Shown: piece by piece, positions 1 through 10,000 of the stretch
Layout: each line of letters opens with the position of its first letter
Position numbering within the stretch: the first letter of the stretch is position 1
NCBI GenBank assembly: GCA_905176665.1
Contig: CAJINA010000188.1
Location: 224,654-288,653 of the forward strand
Reading direction: 5' to 3'
Origin: Olavius algarvensis Delta 4 endosymbiont
GTDB taxonomy: Bacteria; Desulfobacterota; Desulfobacteria; Desulfobacterales; CAJINA01
DNA: 64,000 nt
Position numbers and translations under genes: made by a program
Notes under the pieces: model-generated
What the model saw: only the letters and a program-made list of their open reading frames with translations
Told to the model about the DNA's origin: nothing
Database searches by the model: none

Positions 1-119
1 TTCTACCGGAAGAGCTTTCCATCGAAGGTGGTGAACTGACACCGACCATGAAGCTGAAGCGGCGCATCGTCAATGAAAAATATGCAGCTCAAATCGAGAG
101 TATGTATGCCGATGCCTGA
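1..119 (+). CDS. Long-chain acyl-CoA synthetase (AMP-forming), C-terminal fragment
   Basis: Only the last 38 codons lie in the window (frame starting at base 3, TGA at 117-119). The peptide ends with [16 protein letters not shown] and a short acidic tail. This is the C-terminal subdomain signature of bacterial FadD15/FAA1-type long-chain fatty acyl-CoA ligases, where the KLKR lysine region closes the adenylation site. The rest of the gene lies upstream of the window. It is separated from rnfC by about 390 bp and is probably a different transcription unit. The family call rests on this short tail only. Confidence 0.75.
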   Translation, partial: LPEELSIEGGELTPTMKLKRRIVNEKYAAQIESMYADA

Positions 120-509
120 CGTGACGTTGCCACTCGATAAAATGCTCATCCGAAAGTAGATAAACGGTCGGTTGGGCTAAATGAGATGGTTACCCGACCG
201 GCCGCTAATACCTGCGATCGCCACCGCACATATTTTGGTTCCGGGCAGGCCCGATCTTGCTTCGGCAGGGATGCGGGCAAATTTGGGCTTTTCCGGATGC
301 CCCGGTTTGCAACGACGCCAACCACCCTTATGTTTAAGGCCCTGCTGATCTTCCAATCCGTCCAGCGGCCGGTTTCACCCGGTCCGTTGGTTTGGGCCTA
401 TTCCGGGCCCTTGCAATTTAAACAGGAAATCAGGGACTTGATTTAAGTCAAGGACTCTGGCGGCCGGCGGATTTAGGGTAGGCGTCAGTGCGATAAATTA
501 TGAGCCGGA
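120..509. other. Intergenic region upstream of the rnf operon
   Basis: I see no convincing gene in this 390 bp stretch. An 86-codon open frame at 186-446 has no ribosome-binding site and no family features. The last 80 bases carry an FNR/HcpR-like box and a possible -10 (TAAATT near 494), so this is probably the rnf promoter region. Confidence 0.5.
438..451. promoter_or_regulatory. FNR/HcpR-like operator upstream of rnfC
   Basis: The site reads TTGAT-TTAA-GTCAA. This matches the Crp/Fnr-family pattern TTGAY-N4-RTCAA, and the HcpR pattern TTGAC-N4-GTCAA known from sulfate reducers with one substitution. It lies about 59 bp upstream of the rnfC start, a plausible place for control of an anaerobic energy operon. 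The match is seen; the regulator identity is inferred. Confidence 0.4.
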
Positions 510-1910
510 ATGTGTATGCTGTCCATATTTCGAAAAAGCCCGCTGGGTGATCGTGCCCTGCGTCAGTTTCCCGGAGCCGGGACCTTTGCCCACGGCGTCC
601 ATCCGCCCCAGCGCAAGGAGATGTCGGCAGATGCGCCCATTGAAATTGTACCCACGCCGGGAAAAGTAATCCTGCCCCTGCAGCAGCACATCGGCGGACC
701 CTGCACCCCCCTGGTAAAAGCACGCCAGAAGGTTACTTTCGGCGAGATGGTTGGTAAAGGCGAAGTCCACGTTTCCGCATCTTTGCATGCGCCGGTTGCC
801 GGCATTGTCCAGAAAGAAGCCATGGCAACCCTGGCCAACGGCCGCCACATGCCGGCCATTGTCATTAAAGCGGACGGAGAACAGCTGGCCGGCCAGGAAC
901 TTTGGGACAAATTGTATGGCGGCCTCTGGCCCCAAAAATCTTACCAGACCCTGGCCCCGGAAAAAATATCGGCGGAGATTCACAACGCCGGCATTGTCGG
1001 CCTGGGCGGTGCGGCTTTTCCTACGCATGTTAAAATCACCCCCAGCGAGCAAAAACCGATCCAGGCGCTGATTGTCAACGGGTGTGAGTGCGAACCTTAC
1101 TTGACCACCGACTACCGGCTGATGGTGGAAGCTCCGGAGGCTATTGTCGCCGGAGCCCGACTGGCGGCCAGGGCGGTTGGTGCTAAAAAGGCCTATATCG
1201 GCATCGAAAACAATAAACTGGAAGCAGCCGCCGCCCTGCGCCGTGCGGCGGCCGGGGCCGGCGTCCGGATTGCGGTCCTGAAAACGAAATACCCCCAGGG
1301 CAGCGAGAAACACCTCATCAAGGCCGTTTTGAACCGGGAAGTCCCCCTGGGCGGACTGCCGTCCGATATCGGGGTGGCCATGACCAACGTGGCCACCGTC
1401 ACCTCGGTCGCCCGGAGGGTTATGCGCGGCATCCCCCTGACCCACCGGGTGGTCAGCGTAACCGGCGGCGGCATCGTGGAGCCAAAAAACCTGCTGGTGC
1501 CCATCGGGATTCCCATGGGCAGGTTGATTGAGTACTGCGGCGGGCTGAAAAAAACAGCCGCCCGGATCATAGCCGGCGGTCCCATGATGGGCTTTGCCTT
1601 TACGAACCCCGACATTCCGGTCACAAAAGGGACCAGCGGCATCACCGTACTGGACCACGAAGAGATCCGCAAAGTGGAACAATCGGTGTGTGTCCGCTGC
1701 GGGCAGTGTGTCGACGTGTGCCCCATGAACCTGGTGCCCACCCGGCTGGCCATGGCTTCCCGTTGCAAGGATTTGAACCTGGCCCGCAAATACAACATCA
1801 TGGCCTGCTTTGAATGCGGCTGCTGTGCGTACAGCTGCCCCGCCGGGCTGCCCCTGGTACAGAATATCCGTACCGGCAAGGCGCTGCTGGCAGCCGAAGG
1901 AAGAAATTAA
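510..1910 (+). CDS. rnfC: Rnf complex subunit C (NADH-binding, 2x[4Fe-4S])
   Basis: RnfC is the peripheral NADH/FMN-binding subunit of the ion-translocating ferredoxin:NAD oxidoreductase. The 466-residue protein has the RnfC N-terminal barrel start (GTFAHGVHPPQRKE), a complex-I 51K-like nucleotide-binding core with VNGCECEPYLTTD, and an SLBB region. Two C-terminal 4Fe-4S motifs follow, CVRCGQCVDVCP near residue 394 and CFECGCCAYSCP near residue 433. Its length is normal for deltaproteobacterial RnfC. The start could be ATG 510 or ATG 516. It leads the tight rnfCDGEAB operon, the usual gene order when rnfC comes first. Confidence 0.95.
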   Translation: MCMLSIFRKSPLGDRALRQFPGAGTFAHGVHPPQRKEMSADAPIEIVPTPGKVILPLQQHIGGPCTPLVKARQKVTFGEMVGKGEVHVSASLHAPVAGIVQKEAMATLANGRHMPAIVIKADGEQLAGQELWDKLYGGLWPQKSYQTLAPEKISAEIHNAGIVGLGGAAFPTHVKITPSEQKPIQALIVNGCECEPYLTTDYRLMVEAPEAIVAGARLAARAVGAKKAYIGIENNKLEAAAALRRAAAGAGVRIAVLKTKYPQGSEKHLIKAVLNREVPLGGLPSDIGVAMTNVATVTSVARRVMRGIPLTHRVVSVTGGGIVEPKNLLVPIGIPMGRLIEYCGGLKKTAARIIAGGPMMGFAFTNPDIPVTKGTSGITVLDHEEIRKVEQSVCVRCGQCVDVCPMNLVPTRLAMASRCKDLNLARKYNIMACFECGCCAYSCPAGLPLVQNIRTGKALLAAEGRN

Positions 1911-1911
1911 A

Positions 1912-2886
1912 GTGACCCCGGCCCCCCTCACCGCTGCCGACACCACTTTGCACGTCGCCCCCTCTCCCCATGTATTCAACATGCGGATGACGGTTACGCG
2001 CATGATGATCGATGTCCTGCTGGCGCTGCTGCCGGTGGTCCTGGCGGCGATCTACTTTTTCAAATGGTATGCGGTCAAGCAACTGCTCATCTGCCTGATT
2101 GCAGCCGTTTGCGCCGAGGCTGTTTTTTCGAGACTGCGTGCCCGGCCCCTGCGTTTGGGCGATATGTCGGCCGTGGTCACCGGCTTCATCCTGGGCCTGT
2201 CACTACCGGCCAGTGCGCCCTGGTATATTGGTGTCATCGGCAGTGTGGTGGCGCTGGGTGTCGGCAAGATGGTGTTCGGTGGCCTGGGCATGAATCTTTT
2301 CAACCCGGCCATGGTCGGCCGTGCCTTTATCATGATTGCCTTTGCCGGCAAGATGGCCGCCTCCGGATACCTGGTGCCGGGATCAGGTGTGGACATCCTC
2401 AGCCAAGCCACCCCGCTGACCTTGCTGAAACAATCCGGGCAGAGCACGTCCCTGGTACCGATGCTGATAGGCGCCACCAACGGCTCCCTGGGGGAAACCA
2501 GCGCCCTCGCCTGTTTACTGGGTGGCATGTATCTTTACTGGCGTAAAGTAGCCGCCTGGGAGATTCCGGCCGGCATTTTTCTGTCCGCGCTGCTTGTGGG
2601 CTTGGTCAATGATTTTTTGACGCCGGGCTCCGGGTGGACGTTCGCCCACCATTTAACCGGCGGGGCATTATGCTTCGGGGCTTTTTTTATCGCCACCGAC
2701 CCGGTAACCAGCCCGCTCACCCCCACGGGCAAATGGATTTTCGGCCTGGGAAGCGGGACCCTGGTGATGGTGTTGCGCCTCTTCAGTGGTTACCCGGAGG
2801 GCCTGATGTTCGCTGTCCTGCTGATGAATGCCGTCACGCCCCTGATCAATCGGTGGACCATCCCACGTCCCTTTGGAGGAGCCTGA
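1912..2886 (+). CDS. rnfD: Rnf complex subunit D (membrane flavoprotein)
   Basis: RnfD is an integral-membrane subunit related to NqrB that binds FMN covalently through a threonine and helps couple electron flow to ion pumping. The chosen start is GTG 1912, one base after the rnfC stop and behind GAAGGAAGAAA, giving 324 residues. Many hydrophobic helices are visible. The flavinylation region reads VDILSQATPLT, with the conserved Thr in an SxAT context. The GGLGMNLFNPAMVGRAF segment is typical of the family. An in-frame open extension runs upstream into rnfC but is not needed. Confidence 0.93.
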   Translation: MTPAPLTAADTTLHVAPSPHVFNMRMTVTRMMIDVLLALLPVVLAAIYFFKWYAVKQLLICLIAAVCAEAVFSRLRARPLRLGDMSAVVTGFILGLSLPASAPWYIGVIGSVVALGVGKMVFGGLGMNLFNPAMVGRAFIMIAFAGKMAASGYLVPGSGVDILSQATPLTLLKQSGQSTSLVPMLIGATNGSLGETSALACLLGGMYLYWRKVAAWEIPAGIFLSALLVGLVNDFLTPGSGWTFAHHLTGGALCFGAFFIATDPVTSPLTPTGKWIFGLGSGTLVMVLRLFSGYPEGLMFAVLLMNAVTPLINRWTIPRPFGGA

Positions 2887-2889
2887 TCC

Positions 2890-3576
2890 ATGGCGCATGC
2901 CTTGAAGCAAAAAATCCCTTCACCCGGCCGCTGGCTGCGTGACACCAATCTGGGGCAGGCCTGGCTGGTGTTGGCCCTGGCCATTCTGTTCGGGGCCGCG
3001 TTGGCCGCGGTGCAGGTCAATCTCAGCAGGCGCATAGAGGCCAACCGGCAAAACGAAACCCTTTCTAAAATTCCGGAACTGGTGTGGGGGCCGGCCAGGG
3101 CCCGAGAAATAAAAAGTGGCTCAGCTGCGGTCCAAATTATTCCCGGAACCTTGCAGGCCGGATCGGGGGCAAACCCGATCACCCTTAACCTGTTCAAGGT
3201 CATACATGCCGGCCAATTGGCCGGGTGGGTTATCAAAGCCGGCGGACAGGGCTATGCGGAAAAAATCGATCTGCTCATCGGGATTGATCCGCAGGTAAGC
3301 GCCCTGACAGGTCTGTTTGTGCTTGACCAGAAAGAGACCCCCGGGCTGGGCAACAAGATTACCGCTCCGGGATGGCGAGGGCAATTTAAGGGCCGTTCCA
3401 CCGGCCGGCCACTGACCGTGGCCGCCGGCCTCTCCGGTTCCGAAGCCGCTATCGATGCCATCACCGGGGCCACAATTTCATCCCGCAGTGTGACCCGGAT
3501 CGTGAATCGGGTCATGGCGGCTGTAAAAGACTCCTTGGAAGTGGACACCTTTAGACCGATCGAAAGGCGCTCATAG
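2890..3576 (+). CDS. rnfG: Rnf complex subunit G (FMN-binding electron transfer protein)
   Basis: RnfG carries a covalently bound FMN on the periplasmic side. The 228-residue protein has one N-terminal membrane anchor (about residues 18-40) followed by an FMN-binding domain. That domain holds the flavinylation motif DAITGATISSRSV near residue 190, whose TGAT threonine is the expected attachment site. KETPGLGNKI is also characteristic. The gene starts 3 bp after rnfD. No ApbE flavin transferase, which would attach the FMN, is encoded in this window. Confidence 0.93.
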   Translation: MAHALKQKIPSPGRWLRDTNLGQAWLVLALAILFGAALAAVQVNLSRRIEANRQNETLSKIPELVWGPARAREIKSGSAAVQIIPGTLQAGSGANPITLNLFKVIHAGQLAGWVIKAGGQGYAEKIDLLIGIDPQVSALTGLFVLDQKETPGLGNKITAPGWRGQFKGRSTGRPLTVAAGLSGSEAAIDAITGATISSRSVTRIVNRVMAAVKDSLEVDTFRPIERRS

Positions 3577-4203
3577 ATGCAAGTCCTGCCGACACCAACG
3601 GAACGATTCATTCAGGGAATCCTGCCGGAAAACCCGGTCTACCGGCAGCTGCTCGGTCTCTGTCCCACCCTGGCCGTGACCGGCGGCCTGAAGCCCGCCC
3701 TGACCATGGCCGCCGCCGTGGGGTTTGTACTGCTGTGCGCCAACATCATTACCAGCCTTATCCGCAACCTGCTGAAACCACACCTGCGCATTGTCGTCTT
3801 CACCCTGACCATTGCCACTTTCGTCACCATCGTAGACCGATTTCTGGCGGCCTACCTGTACCAGATGAGCAAAGCCCTGGGGCCCTATATCCCTTTGATT
3901 ATCGTCAACTGCATTATCATTTGCCGCTGTGAAGTCTGCGCTTCCCGGCAGTCCGTGCCGGCCGCCGCCGCCGATGCCCTGGGGCAATCGTTGGGATTCG
4001 GCCTGGCCCTGGCGGGCATTGCGGCTGTACGTGAATTGCTGGGTACCGGTATGCTGGCGGGCTACCCGGTGCTCCCGGAAAGCTGGCCGGACTGGGTGAT
4101 CATGGTGCTGCCGCCCGGTGCGTTTCTCACCTTCGGCCTTCTGTTGGCCCTGGTAAACTGGATTTCTGCCGATAAGCAGCAAGGGGAAGGGGGGGGCAGT
4201 TAA
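3577..4203 (+). CDS. rnfE: Rnf complex subunit E (membrane protein)
   Basis: RnfE is a six-helix membrane subunit homologous to RnfA and NqrD/E. It helps form the membrane electron conduit and ion path. The 208-residue protein shows the paired half-motifs NPVYRQLLGLCPTLAV near the N terminus and YIPLIIVNCIIICRCE in the middle, with Cys in the inner helices where the membrane-embedded iron-sulfur site is thought to sit. The start codon directly follows the rnfG stop. Length and topology are normal. Confidence 0.93.
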   Translation: MQVLPTPTERFIQGILPENPVYRQLLGLCPTLAVTGGLKPALTMAAAVGFVLLCANIITSLIRNLLKPHLRIVVFTLTIATFVTIVDRFLAAYLYQMSKALGPYIPLIIVNCIIICRCEVCASRQSVPAAAADALGQSLGFGLALAGIAAVRELLGTGMLAGYPVLPESWPDWVIMVLPPGAFLTFGLLLALVNWISADKQQGEGGGS

Positions 4204-4206
4204 CCC

Positions 4207-4911
4207 ATGGCCTATCTGGTTGACATTTTCCTGATCTCCATCAGCGCAGCCCTGATCAATAATTTCGTGCTGTATTACTTCGTGGGCATCTGCCCCTTCA
4301 TTGGTGTTTCCCGCCAGGTCGACATGGCCCTGGGCATGGGCAGTGCGGTGACGTTCGTCATGACCATCGCCGTGTTCATCTGTTGGACCATTACCACCCT
4401 GGTTCTGCAGCCCGGCGCGCCCGTGTCCGTCTGGATCGCATCGTTTTTCGTATCGCCGGAGGCGGCCGCAGTCATCGACCTGACCATCCTGACCTATATT
4501 GTCTATATATTTGCCATTGCATCGGCAGTCCAGTTCGTTGAAATGTACGTGCGCAAGTTCTACCCCCCGCTTTATAAATCCTTCGGTGTCTTTCTGCCCC
4601 TGATCACTACCAATTGCGCGATCCTGTTTGCCTGTCTGACCGTCATGAGCCACATCATCGGGGTGGAGAATCCGGGCGAGGTCTGGGATCTGGGCCGCGC
4701 GCTGGCGCTGGGCATATTCGGCGGGGTCGGGTTCACGATCGCCATTGTCATCATGGCCGGCATCCGGGAAGAACTGGATCTTTGCGATATCCCGGCACCT
4801 TTCCAGGGGGCCGCCATCACCCTGATCGTGGGGGGCATCCTGGCCATGGCCTTTATGGGATTTACCGGCGTTGACTCCGGCCTGCGGGCCGTGCTCACCG
4901 GAGGACCTTGA
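4207..4911 (+). CDS. rnfA: Rnf complex subunit A (membrane protein)
   Basis: RnfA pairs with RnfE in the membrane core. The conserved helices [19 protein letters not shown] and [14 protein letters not shown], both with Cys, are present, as is [18 protein letters not shown] near the C terminus. At 234 residues it is about 40 longer than typical RnfA (about 193). The extra length comes from longer loops after helix 3 and helix 5 and a 10-residue tail. It starts 3 bp after rnfE. Confidence 0.93.
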   Translation: MAYLVDIFLISISAALINNFVLYYFVGICPFIGVSRQVDMALGMGSAVTFVMTIAVFICWTITTLVLQPGAPVSVWIASFFVSPEAAAVIDLTILTYIVYIFAIASAVQFVEMYVRKFYPPLYKSFGVFLPLITTNCAILFACLTVMSHIIGVENPGEVWDLGRALALGIFGGVGFTIAIVIMAGIREELDLCDIPAPFQGAAITLIVGGILAMAFMGFTGVDSGLRAVLTGGP

Positions 4912-4924
4912 AAGTGGAGGCTCC

Positions 4925-5839
4925 ATGACCTTGATAACCATCGGCCTTTCCGCCGGGACCCTGTTGACCATGGCGGTGGTGCTGACATTCATACTGGGCT
5001 GGGCCAGCCACAAATTTCAGGTGGACGTGGATCAGCGTGCCCTGGATATCATCGATGTTTTGCCCGGGGCCAACTGCGGCGGGTGCGGGTATGTCGGCTG
5101 CGGGGAGTACGCCGAGGCCGTGGCGCTCGAACATGAGGCCGTGCACAAATGTACGGTCGGCGGGCAGAGCTGTGCCCTGGCGGTAGCCGAGATTATGGGT
5201 GTTGAAGTCGGTGTGACCCTGCCCTACCGGCCCATTGTGCACTGCGGGGCACACTACGAAGATCGGCTCGGCCGCAATGAATACCGGGGAGAAATGAGCT
5301 GCATGGCAGCGAACCTGGTCACGGACGTCCAGGGCTGCACCTACGGGTGCCTTGGCTTCGGCGACTGTACCCGGGCATGCGAATTTGACGCTATTCATGT
5401 AGAGGACGGCCTGGCCACCGTGGACTATGAGAAATGCGTGGGGTGCGGCGCCTGCGCCCGCGTCTGCCCCCGTAATATCATCACGATCACCCCGTTCAAA
5501 TCTGAAAGAATGCTGGCCGTCACCTGCTCCAACAAAGACAAGGGCAAGGATGTCGTCGCGGTATGCAATGTCGGCTGTATCGGTTGCGGCGCCTGTGCCC
5601 GGACCTCCGGCCTGTTCACCCTGGAAGATAACTTGTCCACCATTAACTATGATGAATACGACCCGGCCACCTGCTCACTGGAAATCCTGGAGGCCTGCCA
5701 GAAATGCAAGCGCCAGCGGCTCGTCTTTGTCGGTAAACCGTCGGCGGATGATCTCGATAGGGCCGGAGACCTGGAGGCACCCGAGGTGGTTGAACCGGAC
5801 TTTAAGACAACTGTTGACGACACGGAGTGGCGAGGATAA
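4925..5839 (+). CDS. rnfB: Rnf complex subunit B (polyferredoxin)
   Basis: RnfB is the ferredoxin-facing electron entry subunit. The 304-residue protein begins with one membrane helix. An Fe-S domain follows with the family motif GANCGGCGYVGCGEYAEAVA near residue 47, then a cysteine-rich C-terminal part with CTYGCLGFGDCTRACEF and CVGCGACARVCP. A third motif, CIGCGACARTSG, has lost the usual CP ending. GTGGAGG precedes ATG 4925; a longer in-frame extension from 4871 would overlap rnfA. No multihaem cytochrome gene accompanies this cluster, unlike some sulfate-reducer rnf loci. Confidence 0.93.
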   Translation: MTLITIGLSAGTLLTMAVVLTFILGWASHKFQVDVDQRALDIIDVLPGANCGGCGYVGCGEYAEAVALEHEAVHKCTVGGQSCALAVAEIMGVEVGVTLPYRPIVHCGAHYEDRLGRNEYRGEMSCMAANLVTDVQGCTYGCLGFGDCTRACEFDAIHVEDGLATVDYEKCVGCGACARVCPRNIITITPFKSERMLAVTCSNKDKGKDVVAVCNVGCIGCGACARTSGLFTLEDNLSTINYDEYDPATCSLEILEACQKCKRQRLVFVGKPSADDLDRAGDLEAPEVVEPDFKTTVDDTEWRG

Positions 5840-5853
5840 ACGGGTTAGAAGCT

Positions 5854-6795
5854 ATGACAAGCAAACACAAAATTCTCCTGGCTGTAGACGGGTCCGACCA
5901 GGCCCTCGAAGCGGTCCGCTACATCAGCGGGCTGGTCAAACCGGATTCAACCGAAATGGTGCTTTTTTATGTGGGCAGCGGATTCCCGGAAGTCTTCTGG
6001 GATCTGAACCGGAATCCACTTTATCAAACTAAAAAGACCAAGGTCATGGGCTGGTTGGCGGACCAGCAGTTGGCCATGGGTGAATTCAATGAAAAAGCGC
6101 TGAAAGTCCTCGCGGATGCCGGTTTTGAAAAAGGCGCGGTCACGATCAAGACCCAGACCCGGAAAACCGGGATCCTAAAAGACATTGTTCAGGAATCCTA
6201 CCAGGGCTACAGTGCCATCGTCATGGGCCGCACCGGCCTGAGCCGGCTGAAGGACCTGCTCGTGGGCAGCATGGCCCACAAACTGATCGTGAAAATTCGT
6301 CACATCCCGGTGGTTGTGGTGGGCGGTAAACCGGCCCCGCGAAAAATCCTGATAGCCCTGGACGACTCCATAGAAGCCATGCGCGCGGTTAGTTCCATCG
6401 GCGCCCTGGCCGGCGGCTGCAAGTGTCGTATTACCCTTTGTCATTGCCTGCAGCCGGCCTCCATGGCGCCTCCGGCAGACAGAACGGCAGCCGGTCCCTC
6501 CCATGATCCGGACTGGATCAAATACAACCAAAACCGCTTCAAACCCTACATGGAAGAAGCCACCCAGCGCTTGGTAGACGCGGGCATCGAAGACGAGCGC
6601 ATCTCAAGGGACTTTCTATTCGTAAAGGGCAACTCTATCCAGAAAATCACGGAAACCGCCCTGCGCGGCGATTTCGGCACGATTGTGGTGGGGCGTCGGG
6701 AAGACGCCAGTTTCGCCGCGGAGCATCTCCGGGGCCGTTTTGGTGAAACCCTGATCCGCACGCTGAAACATATCGCCGTGTGGGTGGTTAGCTGA
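5854..6795 (+). CDS. Tandem universal stress protein (UspA family)
   Basis: The 313-residue protein has two UspA folds. The first (about 1-150) carries the nucleotide-binding pattern G-x2-G-x9-GS in GRTGLSRLKDLLVGS. The second (about 160-313) starts KILIALDDSIEAM and ends with a degenerate version (VVGRREDASFAAEHLRG). The family binds ATP or AMP and responds to stress; the target here is unknown. It starts 14 bp after rnfB on the same strand and probably belongs to the same transcript, suggesting a link to energy status. ATG 5854 is preferred over the in-frame extension into rnfB. Confidence 0.88.
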   Translation: MTSKHKILLAVDGSDQALEAVRYISGLVKPDSTEMVLFYVGSGFPEVFWDLNRNPLYQTKKTKVMGWLADQQLAMGEFNEKALKVLADAGFEKGAVTIKTQTRKTGILKDIVQESYQGYSAIVMGRTGLSRLKDLLVGSMAHKLIVKIRHIPVVVVGGKPAPRKILIALDDSIEAMRAVSSIGALAGGCKCRITLCHCLQPASMAPPADRTAAGPSHDPDWIKYNQNRFKPYMEEATQRLVDAGIEDERISRDFLFVKGNSIQKITETALRGDFGTIVVGRREDASFAAEHLRGRFGETLIRTLKHIAVWVVS

Positions 6796-6870
6796 GCACC
6801 CGGCGCCAGCCGCCCAGGTTTATCAACAGCAATCACAGCGACAGCTCACACCCTGGATATATTAGCGGAT

Positions 6871-6887
6871 AGCCTCACAGGCTTTTT
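6871..6887 (+). terminator. Weak intrinsic terminator after the rnf-usp operon
   Basis: A short hairpin, AGCCT-cac-AGGCT, is followed by TTTT about 75 bp downstream of the usp stop codon. The stem is only 5 bp, so efficiency is doubtful. Confidence 0.35.
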
Positions 6888-7031
6888 AAGGCCCCTTGCC
6901 AAACACGCCTATAGATAAATATTTGTCCCATGGGGCGTATTCTGTTAAACTTTCATCTACAAGACTGATTTAAACCCCTTAAACAGCAGCATCGCTTAGC
7001 ACCGCACACGTCGATGGTGCCTTCCGGACAA

Positions 7032-7059
7032 ATCGAACCGACAGTACGCTCGGTTCGAT
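7032..7059. repeat. Perfect inverted repeat upstream of the hybrid kinase gene
   Basis: Arms ATCGAACCGA and TCGGTTCGAT (10 bp, no mismatch) flank an 8-base spacer. The repeat ends 30 bp upstream of the kinase ATG. It could be a dimeric operator or an RNA hairpin in the 5' leader. No T-run follows. Confidence 0.5.
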
Positions 7060-7089
7060 CGATACGTCGCTATATTAATGGTGGACTGA

Positions 7090-10000
7090 ATGAAATTCAG
7101 TGTCGGCAATTCTATCTTGTTCAGCCTGATCACCATCCTGGTGCTTTCCGTGGCAACGGTGGGCTATTTCTGGCTTCAGTCGGACTATGCCGAATTTGAA
7201 AAGGAACGCCAGAGCTTGCGCGCCGCCTACCTGGCCACCCAGAAAGCGTTTATTAAAAGAGAGGTGGATAAGGCTGTTGATTTCATCAACTACATGATAT
7301 CACGCACCGAAAAGCGTCTGAAGGCCACTATCCGGGCCAGGACCTTTGAAGCCTATGACATCGCCATGAACATCTATCGCGAGAACCGAGATAACCGCTC
7401 GCGAACTGAAATCGAAAAAATGATCAAGGATGCCCTGCGCCCCATCCGATTTGCCGGTGGCCGCGGATATTATTTTGCCGCCAATCTGGCCGGCATCGAA
7501 ATCCTATTTGCCGATCGACCGGAAATGGAGGGCAAGAATCTGCTGAACATGCAGGACACACAGGGTAAATTCGTCATCCGGAACATGATCCGCATTGTTA
7601 AGGAAAAAGGGGAGGGGTTTTATGAATACAACTGGACCCGCCCCGGGCGTGCGGGTAAACATTTTCCCAAGATCGCGTTCGTCAAGCATTTTGAACCTTA
7701 TGACTGGTTTATCGGCACCGGTGAATACATAGAGGACGTCAATCAGGATATTCAACAAGAAGTCATCCAGCGCCTGGGAAGAGTACGCCACGGCAAAGAT
7801 GGCTATATATTTGTGTCCGATTATCGGGGGTTGAGCCTGTCCGGTCCGGCCAAGGGCCGCAACATGTATGAGGTCACCGACATTAACGGTGTTAAAATCG
7901 TACAGGAATTGATCGCCGCGGCCCAGGCCGGCGGCGGTTTCGTAAACTACGTCCTGCCCAAGTTCGAGGGGCAGAAAAGTGCACCGAAAATCAGCTACGC
8001 CCGCGGCATCGAAGATTGGCAGTGGTATGTCGGGACCGGCATTTTCATGGATGAGATCGAAACTGCTGTCGCCAGCTTGAAAGCAACGCAGGCGGAGCAA
8101 ATCCGTCGCCATTATATAAAAATCCTGATCACCCTGGTGGGTCTGACAACTATCATCCTGGTGCTGATCCGTTTCATCGCTGTCCGGATCCGCAGGAACC
8201 TGGACTCCTTGACGGAATTTTTCCAGAAAGCCGCCACCGAATCTATCAAAATCAATCCGGCCGACCTGCATTTTCCGGAATTCACTCGCTTGGCCGACTC
8301 CGCCAACCGGATGATCGACATGCGCCACATCGCCGAAACCGCCCTGCGCGAGGGTGAAGAAAAATATCGCCTGCTGGTCGAAAACCAAACCGATATGATC
8401 GTCAAGGTCGACACAGAAGGCCGATTCCTGTTTGTAAGTCCCTCCTACTGCCGAACTTTCGGTAAATCTGAGGAAGAGCTGTTGGGCCAAACCTTCATGC
8501 CTTTGGTCCATGAGGATGATCGGAAGGCTACGACCCGCGCCATGGAAAAGCTCCACCAGCCGCCCTTCACGGCCTATTTGGAGCAACGTGCCCATACCAG
8601 GGCTGGCTGGCGCTGGCTCTCATGGATGGACACGGCTGTGCTGGACGAAAACCAGGAGGTAATCGAAATCATCGGGGTCGGCCGGGGCATTAGCCCGCGT
8701 AAAAATGCAGAGGAACTGCGCGTGCGCCTGGAAACCGCCATTGAACAGGCGGCTGAATCGATTATGGTCACGGATAACACCGGAAAAATCCTATATGTAA
8801 ACCCGGCCTTTGAAGAGACGACCGGCTATAATCGGGATGAAGTGCTTGGTCAAACGCCCCGCGTTTTGAAAAGCGGCCGGCAATCCGAAGAGTTTTACCG
8901 CGAGATGTGGAATACGATTTCCTCCGGAAGGGTCTGGCGGGGCCATCTGGTAAACCGGAAAAAAGACGGCGGCCTGTACGAGGAAGAAGCCACCATCTCC
9001 CCCATACGCAGCACGACCGACGCCATTATCAACTACGTTGCGGTAAAACGGAATGTCACCCGGGAAGTGGAACTGGCCAAACAGCTGCGCCAGACCCAGA
9101 AGATGGAAGCCATCGGAACCCTTGCCGGTGGTATTGCCCACGATTTCAATAACATCCTCTCGGCCATCATTGGCTATTCCGAAATCGCCCTGCAGGACGT
9201 GGAAGCCGATTCTCGGCTCAGGGGATACCTGGAAAGGGTCCTCGGCGCAGGCAGCCGGGCCAAGGAACTGGTCCAGCAGATCCTGGCCTTCAGCCGTCAG
9301 GCGGAACTGGAACCAAAGCCCTTGAACATCACCCCGATTGTCAAAGAGGCCTTGAAATTGCTCCGAGCTTCCTTGCCGGCATTCATAGATATCCGGCAGG
9401 ACCTGGCGTCGGAAGCAACCATCCAGGCGGATCCCACCCATATGCACCAGGTCGTCATGAATCTGTGTACCAACGCTGCCCATGCCATGGAAAAAGGTGG
9501 TGGGAACCTGACCGTTCATCTTGAAGATGTGGCGGTTTCAGCGGAAACCGCGGTCCAAGTTCCAGACCTCACGCCGGGACCATTCGTTTGCCTCACGGTT
9601 CGTGATACCGGACACGGTATGCCACGCGAAGTCGTGGAACGCATTTTCGATCCTTTCTTCACGACCAAGGAAATCGGTGAAGGGACCGGGATGGGGCTGG
9701 CTGTGGTCCACGGTATCATCCGCACGCACCGGGGTGCCATTCTGGTCGAAAGTGAACCAGGCGCCGGCACTGTGTTCAAGGTCTATTTCCCGATTATCGC
9801 CAGCGAAAAGGACCGGTCGGCACCCGAGGTGGCGCCGCTGCCTATCGGCACTGAACGCATTCTGTTCACCGATGACGAAGAATTGCAGGTCGAACTGGGC
9901 CGGGAGATGCTCGCTCGCCTGGGATATCGGGTAACGGGTTTCACCGACTGCCGGAAAGCCCTGGAGCACTTTCGTAAAAATCCGTCCGCCTTTGACCTCG

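Noticed and set aside
186..446. 86-codon open frame upstream of rnfC
   Set aside because: No ribosome-binding site, unusual composition, no recognisable domain, and it overlaps the likely rnf promoter.
498..2003. Long minus-strand open frame opposite rnfC
   Set aside because: GC-rich shadow of rnfC; its protein has no family features while the plus strand is clearly rnfC.
3571..5013. 480-codon minus-strand open frame opposite rnfE/rnfA
   Set aside because: Antisense shadow with Asp/His/Gly-rich low-quality translation; the plus strand carries rnfE and rnfA.
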